NCBI GenBank assembly: GCA_015680685.1
Contig: MNCI01013895.1
Span: forward strand, 735,283 to 799,282
DNA: 64,000 bases
From: Gnetum montanum
Taxonomy: Eukaryota; Streptophyta; Gnetopsida; Gnetales; Gnetaceae
Reading direction: 5' to 3'
The position numbers and the translations under genes were made by a program. Shown here one piece after another: positions 21,330 to 33,925 of this stretch (position 1 is its first letter; the number at the start of each line of letters is the position of its first letter). A model generated the notes under the pieces. That model had not been told where the DNA came from, did not search any database, and saw only the letters and a list, made by a program, of their open reading frames with translations.

Positions 21330-23960
21330 TGTCAGCATCGCATCTACATTGATCCAGCCATGAAGCTAAGAAGATAATCATAAAGATAGCTGAACCCCAA
21401 ATTGAAATAGATCGTCAAGGAGGAAATAAGGCAACTCCTCAAGGTAGGGTTTATCTATCCCATTGTAGATAGTGAGTGGGTTAGCCCACTAGTAATCATG
21501 CCAAAGAAAGATGATAAGTGGCAGGTCTAAATTGACTTTAGGATATTGAACATGACAACATTTAAAGATTATTTTTCATTACCACTTGTGGACCAAGTGT
21601 TGAACACTATCTCCAAGAATTACTATTATAATTTCTTGGATGGTTATAGTGGCTATAACCAAATCCAAATTATGCTAAAAGATTAGGCCAAGATAACATT
21701 CACAAGTCCTTGGGGGAAATTTGTATATTGTAAGATGCCATTTGGTTTATGCAATGCCCTAGCAACAATTTAATGCCTGGTGGTATGGAAGTCTTCATAG
21801 ATGACTTCTCCACCTATGGAGCTATGTTTGAGCAAGCCTTGGAATGCCTTAAGGAAGTACTGAAAAGATGTATAGAAATAAATCTATGAATCAACTGGCA
21901 AAAGAGCCACCATATGGTCCAAGAAGGCATTATACTAGGACATAGAATCACTCAAAAAGGGATTGAGGTAGACCCTGAGAAAATAAGGATCATCCAAAGA
22001 ATAACTTGCCAAATAGAAACTATTAAAGACGTTTAGTCATTCCTTGGACACATTGGCTACTATTGGCTATTCATAGAGAATTTCTCGAAGATTGCAAAAC
22101 TATTGGTAGAGCTTACAAAGAAAGATGCACCTTTCATCTAGACCAGAGAATGTGAACAAGCATTCCAATAGTTAAAGGAGAAACTCATAGAAATACTAAT
22201 TCTACAGGCACTAGATTGGTCCAGACCATTCCACATCATGATAGATGCATCTAACTACACCTTAGGAGCTATGCTCACATAGCTACATGATAAAAAATGT
22301 CCATATTACATCCACTGTGCAAGTCAAAGCATTGTGAGGGCACAATTAAATTACATCACTACAAGAAAGAATTAATGGTAGTGGTGTATGCTCTTGAAAA
22401 GTTCAGGCACTATGTTCTTGGCTACAAAGTATTTGTGCACATGGACCATAGTGCAATTCACGTCCTCATGAACAAGCCAATGATGAGCCCTCATATCATA
22501 TGGTGGCTCATGATCTTGCAGGAATTTGATCTCACAATGATAGATTGAAAAGGGACTGAGAATGTGGTCGCTAACCACATTGTTCGCTTAAGATGGGATA
22601 ATAAAGAGGAGGAGAGCTCGCTCTCTGATTAGTTTCTAGATGAACTCCTCTTTATAGGAGCAGTAAATGATCAAACACCCATAGAAACAATATGGTACAA
22701 TGACATTGTCATCTATATTTTCACTTAGGAGATGCTACAAGATCTTGACTTTAGAAAGAAGGAACAATTTCTTCATTAAGCTGAATACTTCATGTAAATC
22801 AATGAACATCTTTATAAGGTGTGCGTCGATGGCCTGATTCATTTAGTGTGTCCTTGATGAAGATCAACTATGCGTTCTCCAAGATGATCACAAAGGGCCT
22901 TGTAGAGGCCACTCTGCAAGGAGATGCATGACCATAATAATCCTGATGGTAGAATACTATTGGCCTACAATCTTCAGGGATGCACACTAGTTTGTCTAAT
23001 CTTGTGATCGTTGTTAACAAGATGGTGGGATGACCACTTGAATGGAAGGTTCTCAACAATGGATTCAAACACTAGAGCCTTTTGACATATGGGGCATTGA
23101 CTTCATGGGTTCCATCACACCCATGTCCAATGATTATATAATTGTAGTAGTCAACTACTGCACAAAATGGGTAGAAGTAGTAGCCATTACTGATTGTACA
23201 TCATCCATTGCTACTAGATTATTATAACAAAATGTTGTAAATAGGTTTGGGGTGCCACATGCACTAATTTCTAACGATGGAACTCATTTCATAGGTGTCA
23301 CTTTTAGAAAATTGATGCAATTCTTGGAGGTTGAACATAAATTAACAACACCTTACCACCCCCAAGCTAGCGGTCAAGTAGAGGCAATTAATTGAGAGAT
23401 CACAAAGATCTTAACAAGAACCATAAGCAAATATAGGAGAGATTGGAGCACCAAACTCAATGATGTCCTCTAGGCCTATTGCTCAACATGGAAACTCCCT
23501 ATTGGCTACTCTTCCTATGAGTTAGTGTACGAAAAACTTCCAATGCTCTCAATCCAATCTAAGCTTTGTACACTCTCAACAGTCTGTGATCTGGTTCATG
23601 ACCTAAGTTTAGCATAGAAAGAAAGATTAATCAACCTTAATGTGCTAGGTGAAAATTGATTGGTGGCCCAATCTTTGAATGAAGTGCACAAGGCATTGAA
23701 TAAGCAATTTCATAACCTCAAAATACAGAAAGTAACATTTTAACCAGGTGATAAGGTTCTCTATTAGAACCCCACACATGTACCCTAGAAGATAAAATTC
23801 CAACGTTGTGGAAGGAACCTTATATAATTGATTAAACCTTTCCCTTTGGGGCCATGTTAATTTACAAGCCTGAAAACCCAAATAAAAAGTAGCTGGTCAA
23901 CATCCAATAAGTAAAACCTTTCCTAGAGCCAAGACAAGCTAATGCAACTACCACATCGAT
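21330..23960 (+). pseudogene. pol: pol of element B: RT, RNase H, integrase (decayed)
   Basis: RT: GFIYPIVDSEWVSPLVIMPK, then FLDGYSGYNQIQI, PFGLCNA and FIDDFSTYG (catalytic DD kept; about 15-20 codons before it are lost). RNase H: PFHIMIDASNYTLGAML near 22230-22280. Integrase: D in WGIDFMG (about 23090), D in SNDGTHF (about 23275), E in GQVEAIN (about 23380), all present. It lacks the second RNase H, so it is not Tat. Stops include KWQV-stop-IDF and KD-stop-AKITF, both consistent with C-to-T decay. Confidence 0.85.
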
Positions 23961-23989
23961 AGATGGACAACCACGTTCCATTTTTTGGA

Positions 23990-25555
23990 TCTCATCCTTC
24001 CAACTTAGTCTTGGGGGAGATGACCATCTATGTTAACGATCCATATGGCTTCTTATTTTTCTACTTTTTATTTTTTTTTGTTTTCCACATTTTTTATTTT
24101 ACAAGTTATTTATTTTACAAATTTGTGATTTTCAAATTTTTCCAATTTTGCACCATCATTAGTATCTTTGAACTTTTCTTGATTGTTTTACACTTTCTTA
24201 TATATTTTACTTTGTTTTGTTTAAGTGTAACTTTTTGTTATTTTTTCTAATAAAAGTGTTTTATTGCTATAGGACATAGTGCCACTAGTGCTGTTTACTA
24301 ATGATGGTTTGTGCTTAATGTTGTGATTGTCGATGTTTGGTTTCTATTTTTGAATTTTGATGTCTAATGACTATGACATGGTTTATTTTTCATGGAATAG
24401 GTAGTGAGTCCATGTCATCCACCCACCCAATAAACTCTATGATTTTCCTTGTTCTGGGAGTTTGAGGTCCCTTCCATTAATGAAACTTTTAATCAATCGG
24501 TGATCTTGGTAGTTCCAGAATTGGGAAAGATTCAAAGGTTTGTAGAGGTGTAACTTAAAGGAGACTCAATACTCCTTGTACTCTTCTACTTACTTGAGTG
24601 CTTGGGTGTTTTTCATGAACTTCTTATCATTCCATCCCAACCACTAATAGGAAGACAAATAAAGTCTTTGCATGGTGTGGTTCCCATCTAGAAAAATAAA
24701 AAATAAAAAACATGATGGGAATTCAAAGCAAACCCCTTAGACAAATAAATAGGCTACAAGCACTAGTTATGGAACTAGAAAGACATGCACCCATGCCTGA
24801 AGGTCCCCTCTAACTAAGGTCCTCTCTCTCTCTCTCTCACTTTCTACTTCTTTTTTCTTCTCTTTTTGGAACAATTTTTGTTTTATGGGAGCACTCTTGT
24901 GTCTTGAGTGGGTTGATCAATCTTGGAGTGGTGATGTAAAGTCATTGAAAGATGTTGGTTTTGGTTTGGACTAAGAATGGATCTTCTTAGGTCATTTTAA
25001 ACACATATTCCACAAGGAACTTTTTACTAAATCAATTCGGGATTTCATCTCACCTTCTTAGTCATCCATCTATGCTGCCATAACTCACCTCACTGCTAGT
25101 TTCTATGTTATGATGGATGTCTTAGTTTGACGTGTTGGAATTTTGGATAGATGATTTTTGGTTGGTCCTTAACTTTTCATTATCATTAATCAACTATGGG
25201 GCCCATGGACTCCTTAGTTAGGGTTATGCAAGGGCAACAAGGGTAGATGCCTACTATGGGAAGGAGCCACTTGCATATCTCTTGGGTTGGTTAGTTAAGT
25301 TCTTTACGTTAGGCATTGTTACAATCCTATCTTTCGCATATTCCATTATGCACACCACTATGTGCTCCTTGAACTCTCATGTTCCACTGCAATTTACCAT
25401 TTTTCCTAATTTCTAAATTTTTTGGGACTTCAACACTCTCTTCTCACATTTTCATCATGTTTGTGGCTATTTGGGCTTCCATTTAACCTAAATTTCATTC
25501 AAAATCTCTTTGTAAATTTCAAGTTTTGACCAAGTTAACAAAAGTCAATGGTGGT
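23990..25555 (+). other. Post-pol spacer of element B
   Basis: Begins with CTTGGGGGAGATG, a motif often seen after pol in Athila-type elements, then a T-rich stretch (24045-24250) and a (CT)n run (24822-24840). I see no coding sequence. The T-rich 95-codon frame at 23963-24250 is compositional. Confidence 0.55.
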
Positions 25556-25660
25556 CAACAGCCATGTTGATGAGGCCCCGTCGACACAACCAACTGCATC
25601 GACTAGGCCTCATCGACGAGGCCCCATCAACATAGTACAAAAATACTATAAATACCACTG
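25556..25660 (+). promoter_or_regulatory. LTR-like promoter block upstream of ORF3 (element B)
   Basis: GTCGAC-rich words (GAGGCCCCGTCGACACAAC, CATCGACGAGGCCCCATCAA) followed by TATAAATA at 25647-25654. The 3' LTR has the same arrangement: TAGGCCCTGTCGACAAGGCC ... TATAAATA (29290-29297). Either an internal copy of U3 driving ORF3, or the 5' LTR of a separate element made of 25.5-29.5 kb. No primer site is visible after it, which favours the former. Confidence 0.45.
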
Positions 25661-25800
25661 ACCACTTAGGAATTTTTCGCATTTGGTCCATAATCCCCAA
25701 GGAATTTTTGTAATTTTCAAAGCCCAAAACCTTCCCAAGCCTATAACTCTCACACTATTTATCCAAATCATCTCGTTCTTCAATCCTATAATTATTGAAG

Positions 25801-26074
25801 GTAAGCTCTTAGTCATGGGGGTAGCAAATCCCAAGGTTTTGATGATAATTTTTTCAAAATTTTTTTTAACTCCCCTAAAGGGTTAAGTGATAAATGCTAT
25901 TAAATCATTAATTTTTGAGAATTTAACCCTTCTAGCAACTTCGGTAAACCAAAGATTAAATTAATAATTAACTACTTAATCTATCTAGCCATAATCACAC
26001 CTTAGCCAAATGTAGCCCCTCATGAGACAAGGTATTCCAATCATTCTAAGTTACATAAAAATTACTAATTACAG
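25801..26074 (+). other. Candidate leader intron before ORF3
   Basis: TTGAAG|GTAAGC at 25800/25801 is a strong donor. TTACTAATTACAG ends at 26074 and the ORF3 ATG follows immediately at 26075. The stretch between is AT-rich and non-coding. With the TATA at 25647 this gives promoter, 5' exon of about 120 bp, intron, start codon. Confidence 0.45.
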
Positions 26075-28938
26075 ATGGCACCAAGACTAAAGAGACCGCA
26101 GGAGAAGGAACCCTCACAACCATAGGAGAAGCAACCTAGAGGAGGAAAAGGCCAACAAGAGCATGGACAAGAATAGGCTAAGGTAACCCATGCAACAGGA
26201 CCTCTCGGAGTTGAGGCTAAGGTGGAATTTGTTTGATAGATTCCCGAAGAGACAGCCACATCTAAACATTCACAGCAAGGTGAAGTGCTAGGCCTTGTAT
26301 CCAAACTAGAAGTCACACTCACATAGGCCTATCTTGACATAATTAGAAGTTGTGAAGTCCAATGCTCAATTCTCTAAGAATTGAATTTTAGACCATTCCT
26401 TGAATGGGCTCTAGAAGATGTTAGAACTCAACTACAAGCCTCTCCCATGTGGCCAATCATCACTTTCAGTGGGGAGTGCTCCATGGGAGAAATGTATCTC
26501 TTCTAGAATAATAGGAAAGTAGGATTTGCTATGCAAATCAAGGACATCCAAGTGTCCTACTTAGTGGAGGCCATTGCACAAGTCCTTGGGTTGCCAGACA
26601 TAGGAACATAGTTGGTAGAGTTGTTAACACAAGGCGACTCCAAAGCAAAGAAGGAGTGGACTCAGCAGTATTATGGGGTTAATCACAAGGAGTTTGACGT
26701 GCTCACACTGGCAGAGAAATTCTATTTTAAGATAGTAGCCTACCACCTTAATTCAATGGTGAGGTCTAGTAAGGTAACAACCTTCTCCACCTGAGCATGC
26801 ATTGCTCTAAGTGAAACATTTCTAGAAAATCTTCCACAACTAATCTATTTAGAGATAGAAAAGTGCTTCAAGGAGAATGAATGTGAAAGAAAGACCTTAC
26901 CCTTTCCATACTTGATCAAAAAACTATGCAAAAAGGTAGGGATAGTCTGCTATGCAAATGATATACTTAGGCATGCTCCTAGTGCTTTGTGGGCTAAGAT
27001 GATGAAGGATAAGATGCCTGCCACAACCATAGAAGAGGAGCAACAATGTTCACCTCTAGCATCTAGTCATGAGCAAACACCAGAGGCCTACACTGCAATT
27101 AAGCGCATGCAAAAATTTTGAGTGCAGCTCTTGCAACAATGAGAGAAATAGGCAGGAACTAGTGATGGAGATCCATTTATGTACAAACTAGCCATGATTC
27201 ACCTTAGAGAAGTGGCTCATACAATCAACTAGATGGAGGGAGGTGGATCAATGCTATTTTCCCAATGAATATGGTTGCTTGCAAGGTCAAATCCAAGTGT
27301 CCAAGAGGTGACCATCTCTCTCTCTTAGCATCATCTATTCCTAGAAATCTCTGGGAATGCTACTTCCTTTTTGGTGTGCTTAGAGGAGGGTGAGGAGGTA
27401 ACCGTATTGGTGATGTAGCATAAAAGGCAAGAGATAGCTACAGAGATCATTGCTGATCAAGTCACTAAGGCATTAAATTCACCTATAGTGCCTAAACCAG
27501 ATGTTTCTAAACTAAGAGATGTGTAGGCATTCGCAAGGACAATCAGTGGAAGATTAAGTGCAACCTATCATGAAGAACTGCTGGACTGACTAGTGGGAAC
27601 CGACAGTTGACTCCAAATATCTTTGATTTTTTGGATACCATCACTACAACCTAGATGGAGTTGCCAGAGGCAAAGGGAAAGTGCCTCATCTTAGAAGGGA
27701 AACTTGAAATAGCTCAAGAACATAATTAATGCTTGGCTACGGAAGTTGCCAAATTACGTGCCTGAATTGTTGACCTTGCTCTTATCAACCCTACATTGAC
27801 ATGAGATGAAGCTTTTCAATAGCTTCAAAAATAGCTTAAGTGGGTTGAGGGAGAAATGGTAATGATGGTATTTAATTAGTCAATAGTAGAAGCTAAAACT
27901 CATGTAGTATGGAAGGACTTGATGTAGACACACCAAGAAAATGAATCCTTGATCACAGAAAATCATTGCTTACAAAATGTTGATGCACAAAAACAATAGT
28001 TAGAAGAATTTATCCATTAATAGTAGGAGTAGCTCACCAAGGAAAATGCCAAACTGAGGAGATTGACAACAGAAAATTGTAATCTCTTCATGGAGGAGGT
28101 TCACACCTTACACCAGAAGTCAACTATTGAGATTACCACTTAGAAGAACAAGGCTTTGAAATTTGAGAAAGTTAAAAATCACTATAGAGACCAAGTTGGT
28201 CTACAAAAGGAGGTGAATGAAAACCATATCTAATTGGCAAAGGCAAAAGATAATGAGGCCCTCTAGCAACTCCAACAAGGTAGAGAATTGTGGTAACCCA
28301 TTGTTGATGGGATTGATGCCTACAACAGGGTAGAAGTTCACATGAAGGCATTGTAGATTGAAGAGATGATGGAGTACATGGAGTTGTCCAATCTTTGTTA
28401 TGCAAACTTGGCGATGTTGATTGTCGGATGGCCATGGTATGAACTTGAAAAGTAATTGGCCAACTTGTACTTGTTGTACAAGGATGAGTTCAAGATCCAT
28501 AAATACACGAAGCAAAAGCTTGTAGTTGCAAACGCTAAACTTGAGGTTCTCAAGGTGAAATTCACTAACTAGAGATCAGTCACAAAAAACCTAAACAAAA
28601 GAATGAATTACTACCAGGTGCAGAAAGACACACTCTGAACATTCAGCATTGAGTGTCAGTAATTCATGGCATGGTTCATCAATGTGAAGGAGCTTTTTCC
28701 TATTTTGCCTTGTCCTTGGGATGTTCCAACCTCAACCCACATCAAAAAAGTTGCATGGACTGTGAATGATCCCAGGAGTAAGGAAGAGAAACTAAAGGTG
28801 TTATTGGATGCTTTTCCCATTCTACTTGAAGTAGCAGCAGTAGTAGGATAGCCATAGCCACCTCTACCACCACACATGCTTGAAGCCAGTGAAGGTCCCT
28901 CAGAACCTTAGGAGCCACAACCACCTGGGATTGTCTGA
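26075..28938 (+). pseudogene. ORF3 of element B: plant transposon-type domain plus coiled coil (decayed)
   Basis: ATG directly after the candidate acceptor; opens MAPRLKRPQEKEPSQP (basic, low complexity). Middle part (26440-27000): IQVSYLVEAIAQVLGLPD, then AEKFYFKIVAYHLNSMVRSS, then FPYLIKKLCKKVGI. This order (LGLP, a W-containing helix, and F-P-x-LI-x-LC-x2-AG-V near the end) resembles the domain Pfam lists as putative plant transposon protein; the match is by eye. From 27640 to 28560 many heptad-like Leu/Glu/Lys stretches suggest a long coiled coil. The C-terminus is Pro-rich (PPLPPH). At least one net frameshift precedes 28666, and there are many TAG stops. The product may be structural or envelope-position; no function assigned. 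Confidence 0.5.
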
Positions 28939-29183
28939 CCTTCTTCATTAACTTCATGCCATCAAATAACATGCTATCCAGTTTTAAAGAATCATGTCAT
29001 GGTGTTCAATTTTGTGTCATGAACATCACAATTTTTGTAATGTGTTGATTTGTACACTGGGCATTCAATTGTTATGTCCATTTTGTCTTGTTTTTTTTTG
29101 TTATGTTAAAGTTAGTCAATAATTCCATACCTTTCCAATTTTGTAAACAACTTGAGGACAAGCTTTCATTCAGTCATGGGGTA

Positions 29184-29509
29184 TGATGAGTTTCAATTTG
29201 TCACGTTGACTAGGCCCTGTCGACAAGGCCCCATCGATGCAATTAATTATGTTGATGTAGTTCCATTGACACAGGGGTCTATTCTAGTCTATAAATACTA
29301 TCCACTAGCTACATTCATGGTATTAATTCTCATAGTAGCAACAGAGCTCTTGTAGTTTGTTTATTTGAAAGTTAGAATATTTTCCCGAGTGCCCATAGTA
29401 GGAGTCATTGAGTGTATGGATCTTTATTTCAGCATTGTTGTACTATCTTTATTGAGTCATTGAGTGTATGGATAAAATATGGGATACATCGAGTGACAAT
29501 TGTGTAACA
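29184..29509 (+). repeat. 3' LTR of element B (right end uncertain)
   Basis: Preceded by TTGAGGACAAGC...CATGGGGTA, the usual purine-rich context. Starts TGATGAGTTTCAATTTGTCA. GTCGAC-type words, TATAAATA at 29290-29297. A 20-bp direct repeat GAGTCATTGAGTGTATGGAT occurs at about 29402 and 29454. Ends at CA near 29509 if TG...CA rules hold. Confidence 0.5.
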
Positions 29510-29554
29510 AAGTTAAAATGCACAAATGAAAGGAAGGCAATGCGAGAAGCAATA

Positions 29555-29705
29555 GTTTTGGGCCATTTTAGGTTGTAGGGATAGTTTAAAGCTATTCCAT
29601 GGCACATGTGCTAGTTTAAGGCCATTTTGAACCACAATGATAGTTTAAGGCCATTTTGGACCATCGCTAGTTTAAGGCATTTTCGAGCCATGTGTTTTTG
29701 TAGTT
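29555..29705 (-). repeat. Boundary repeats after gag-pro (element C)
   Basis: About four units; on the plus strand they read CTAGTTTAAGGCCATTTTGG, i.e. minus-strand GGCCTTAAACTAG. Same core and sense as 5430-5720 of A. The stretch 29706-30010 around it is AT-rich spacer without coding sequence. Confidence 0.65.
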
Positions 29706-30009
29706 TTATGATTTTTTATGCATTTTTGATGTTTTTCAAATGCAATGCATAAGCTAAGTTGATGAATGTATAAACAAAGTAAAAAATGTGTGAAAAAAAT
29801 GAAATGTGTGATCTAAGTAAGTAGGAAAAATGTAAATTCATAAGCTAGTGTGATGCAAACAAAAGTAAAAAATGCATGGCAAGTGGAAGCAAAGGGTAGG
29901 TAGGCATCTAGTGCATTTTTGGTGAAGGAAGTGCCTTGATTAGGTAGTTGTTTCCTAATCTAGTTTCGATTACAGGATGTGTAGGGCCTAGGGCACTTTG
30001 GAAGGCTAT

Positions 30010-33000
30010 TGGCTTCAACCACTTGTTTAGGTGTGTCAACCTTATGCATTATGTTGGTTTCCACAGATGCATCACCAAGAAACTCCACCTCCAACACTTA
30101 CTCCATGTCTATGTTGTGGATAGCTAGAGAGGAGGCATTATCACTATGGATGATAACTTGACCACCTTTATATAGAAGGTGGACTTCTTGGTGGATGAGA
30201 GAGGAGATAACTCATAGTTGATCTAACCAAGGCTTCCCTAGGATCAGGTTGAAGCCTAGCATATCCTCTATGATAGTGAAATCTGCACTAGTGGGGAATT
30301 GCTCTTCTACCATGAAGGCTAAGTTGATTGTACCCCTGACAGTGATGTGTGATTCATTGAAGGATTTTAGACACATGGATCTTGTTAGCCTAATTTCATC
30401 TGCTAAGCCTAATTTCATCTGCTAAGCCTAACTTGTCGATGATAGAGTATAGGACTATGTTTGTTGTTGCACCATCATTGACATGCACTCTACAAATGGT
30501 GCATTATCCAACATGTATGCTAATGGACAGTGAAGATGTAGTGACCTTCCCTCATTTGGGGTTGACCTTGACTGCATCATTATGAAATGCTAGGGATGTT
30601 GAACTTGATTCCTATGGTGCAAGGGGCAACATCATTGCATGGATGGTGTTATTATCTACAGGGATGTCCTCTGTAACAAGAATGGAGGTCAACATCTAGG
30701 CTAATACTTGGTAGTGAGTAGATGAGGTCATGACCAAGTCATACAAGCTCAACATTGTGTTATTTTACTTGAGTGTACCTGGGTTAGTGCAACTACAAAG
30801 TCCTTGTCTTTGGTCATTATGTTGGCCTTGACTTCCTCCATATAACTTGAGAGATGGATCTCTTGCGGAGGGGGCTTGGGATTGGGTTGCTTGGCTTGCT
30901 TGGGGGTAGGGACCCTAATGTTTGGTTGTTTCTTGCTAGTTATGGCCTTTGCTTTAGCTATGGGGGTTGCAAGGTACTCATTCATCCTCTTGTGTTACCA
31001 TTTGTTAGGCCTACTTGGGTTGCTAGTGGGGTTGACCCTTGAAGGAGGAGGGACCAAGACGTTCCCCACTGTTGGGATTTGGGTAGGTGAGGCACCATCA
31101 CATTGTGGAACCCTTATGATAAATGATGGTTTAGGAGTTATTACAGGGCCAGCTCATTATGGCACCTTGATGATGAAAGGATTCTTAGTGGTTGTTGTTG
31201 CTGCATCATGCTAGTTTGACATCTTAGTAGATGGTTGGTTTGGTTGCCAGTTTAACATCTTAGTAGATGATTGCTATGGGATCTTGACCACAAAGGGTGC
31301 TGTGGGTGCTTGAGGTGGCACTTTGATAACAAAGAGGGGCCTCTTACTTATGGAAGCTAAGGGGATCCTTGCCTTGCTGAGAGGCACATGGATCACAAAA
31401 GGTTGTTTCATATGGTTAGACTTTCCACCTATGCTAATGAAGTTTATGATGTAGAGGGCATCATCTACATTAGATTGGCTTGCTGCATTGAGCACTAGTT
31501 GACCCCATTCTATCATTCTTCATAGGTCATCTTTCAAAGCACGATAATTGTTCATACTGTGACCAGACATGTGGTGGTAATGATAGTATTGGTCCAGCTT
31601 GAAGTGTTAGGGCATTGGCGGATCATTTGGTACTACTGAGGTGGGATTCCTTAGTAGTTCATAGTACCTATCATGTTTTTGATGGGAAATCTCTGATATG
31701 TGTTTGTATTGGATTTACTTGGCTTTTAGGAGTTACTCTAGTAGTTTACAAGGTTCCATTAGTAGCAATGTATACTTTGAGTAATCCTTTCACTTAAAGT
31801 TGGACCTTGGGGTGGCCCTTATTGATGTAAGCAAGTTGGCATTAGAGTTGGTAGCTTTGTGAGGTGGGGCCTTAGGCTACTTAGTTGTCAGGCCCTAGTT
31901 GGTTGCTTTTGTACTTATCACCACTATTAGCACTATTGCATTTTGCTTGCACGCATGTTGGTTTCTGTAGGCCATGTAGGTTGGATCATTATTGGCTTGG
32001 GCTACCTCTTCTATGGCTTTCATTTGGGCAAAGGCTTGGCTGAGAGAATTTAGGGCTAGGTAATATAGTTTGGACTTGATAAAGTCATTTATTACACCCT
32101 TGATGATGGTCAATAAGTACATATTTGCTAGGGGTTCACACATTTCACTCAATGCAGCACTCTAGCATTGGAGGAATTTTGGCATGGGCTCTACGGGCCC
32201 CTACTTGACTTGCATGAGTTGGTTGAGAATTGCTTTAGGCTTTAGGTTGTACCTAAAGCATGTTACAAATTGGCTTATGAGATCCTCCAAAGAAGAGATT
32301 GAGGCCTTAGGTAGTGCACAATACTAGTCTAAGGCCTTACCAGTGAGTGACATGGGAAACACATGCATGATGGCTTGTGGCTAGGCTTGAAGGAGTAGGC
32401 ACTTGGATTAAAATGTGACCAGGTATGTGTTGGGATCCCCTTTATCATTATAATTGGTGAGTTGAGGTAGCTAGAACCCAGTTGGAAGAGGTAGGGGTGG
32501 TATTGTAGGACTTATGGGGTCATCTTGGTAAAAGTCCACCACCTTGATGGTTTTGAAGGAGGCAGCTTTGAGTTAGTTGATCTCCTCTATCAAACTTTGG
32601 ATCAGCTAGAATGCCTGATCCAAGCTTGGGGATGTGCCAACCAGTTGCATTGGTTGAGCTTCTATTGGTTGCATAGCATAGGGCCATATTTTTGATTACA
32701 AAGTTTACTAGTTTAATGTCGTAGTAGACAACCATTGCCAGTTTAACATTGTAGTGGATGGATGTAGTTGATGCATTGGTTGAGTGATGTCTGTGGTGAT
32801 CGAGGTAGGCCACACACGCATGGGTTGAATTGACACCAAGGGCACTAATGAAATAGGCAAGACATAGGATGCCTGAATCATTTGGGATTGGGAGGTGGCC
32901 CCTGCATGAGCATAGGGTTGGGCAAATGTAGCAGTTGCTTATGAGAAAAGCTGAATTAGCATGGTTACCATCTCAAAGAGGATGGATGGACCAAATTGAG

Positions 33001-33395
33001 GAGGGGTTGTACTAGGGAGTGGTTTTTGGAAGATGGTGTAGAGGGGGCTCTTACATTCAAAGCAAGCCTTAAACTCATCTTCTTCTTCCTGTGAGGCTTC
33101 TTCATAGGTTGTCACTACATCATGCTCGTTTGCATGGGTGAGTTGGAAAAATAGCTATTGGTAGGACTCTATGAGTAGAATTATGTCAAACAAGGAGGGG
33201 TTGTACTTCCATTCATCCTTGTGGACTTGTTCATAGTCTTGTTTTGCTTCCAAGTCAAGGTAATCCACTGGTAATCCTGCTTGGATTTTGGCACAAAAAA
33301 AAATTGTATTGTTCATGGCTTAGCGTGGCATGCTTTAGGTGGATCATGGTGTCAAATGTGTTAGAAACTGACATGGAAGGTTGATCTCCGTTCAT
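30010..33395 (-). pseudogene. gag-pro: gag-protease of element C (decayed)
   Basis: ATG at 33395 opens MNGDQPSMSVSNTFD, matching A. Gag core pieces: MYLLTIIKGVINDFIKSKLY and AFAQMKAIEEVAQA (32152-31895). At the zinc-knuckle place the sequence is YYHYHHMSGHSMNNY, with Cys changed to Tyr. Retropepsin: MKLGLADEIRLTRSMCLKS, closing NLILGKPWL (30418-30212). The end of the frame is rearranged relative to A: the segment holding the donor is missing, and KQVVEANSLPKC runs straight to PRPYTS. Several TAG stops. Confidence 0.78.
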
Positions 33396-33902
33396 GTTCA
33401 CAGATCAAGTTGTGAGAGTTGCTATTTGCAAGAAATGGCTAACTTTAAAAATAGTAGGGAAATGACTAAGTCTACCAGTAGCAAAAAAATGGCTAAGTAT
33501 AAAAATGTAGAAAAATAGCTAAGTGTAAAAATGCAAAAAAATGGCTAAGTATGGAAACTACAAAAAATTGACTAAGTGTAAAACTATAGAAAATTGGTGA
33601 AGTATGAAAATGTAGAGAAAATGCTAGGTATGAAAATGTAAAAAAAATGGTAACTGTGAAAGTTTCTTAAAATGGCTAACTTTGGTGCTACACTTACTAC
33701 TCTAGAGCTGACTATGCTCTCTATGCTGAGAGCCAACTATGCTCTCCCAAGTACCCAAAATTTTGGTTACATTCCAAAGATGTGCTTTGGCTTTTGTCCA
33801 GTGGGGTTCTAAGGTAACCAATGATGGGGTCTAATCTACACCAACCAGTGGTGAAGAGAGCAAGTGGGATAATAATCAAAAAATGTAGAAGAAAATAGTG
33901 AG
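33396..33902 (-). repeat. Leader of element C with ~30-bp tandem repeats
   Basis: At 33430-33665 about eight units read on the minus strand as TTTACACTTAGCCATTTTTT with spacing near 30 bp. Same array as in A (1170-1350). Between it and the primer-site candidate (33903-33919) are GAGTGTAGTC-type words. No coding sequence. Confidence 0.65.
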
Positions 33903-33919
33903 CCCTCCTTCTAACACCA
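33903..33919 (-). other. Candidate primer-binding site of element C
   Basis: Minus strand TGGTGTTAGAAGGAGGG, six bases from the LTR end, one C/T difference from the site of A (946-962). Confidence 0.5.
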
Positions 33920-33925
33920 AAAATC

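Larger units (their letters stand above)
18846..29509 (+). mobile_element. Element B: Athila-like Ty3/gypsy retrotransposon with third ORF
   Basis: Starts in mid-gag because A interrupts it. Protease and RT are adjacent, unlike the Tat elements here. A single RNase H ends in ENVVANHIVRLRWD, close to the ENQVADHLSRLE tail usual in Athila pol. Integrase with complete D-D-E is followed by CTTGGGGGAGAT, a spacer, a promoter-like block, ORF3, and TTGAGGACAAGCTTTCATTC ... GGGGTA before a TG start at 29184. The right end is placed at a CA at 29509 but could lie up to about 29555. Confidence 0.7.

Noticed and set aside
23963-24250. Phe-rich 95-codon membrane-like protein
   Set aside because: T-rich tract after pol; Phe/Leu/Ile content is purely compositional.
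29184-29509. Host promoter suggested by GTCGAC repeats and a TATA box
   Set aside because: Better explained as the LTR of element B: preceded by a purine-rich tract and starting with TG.
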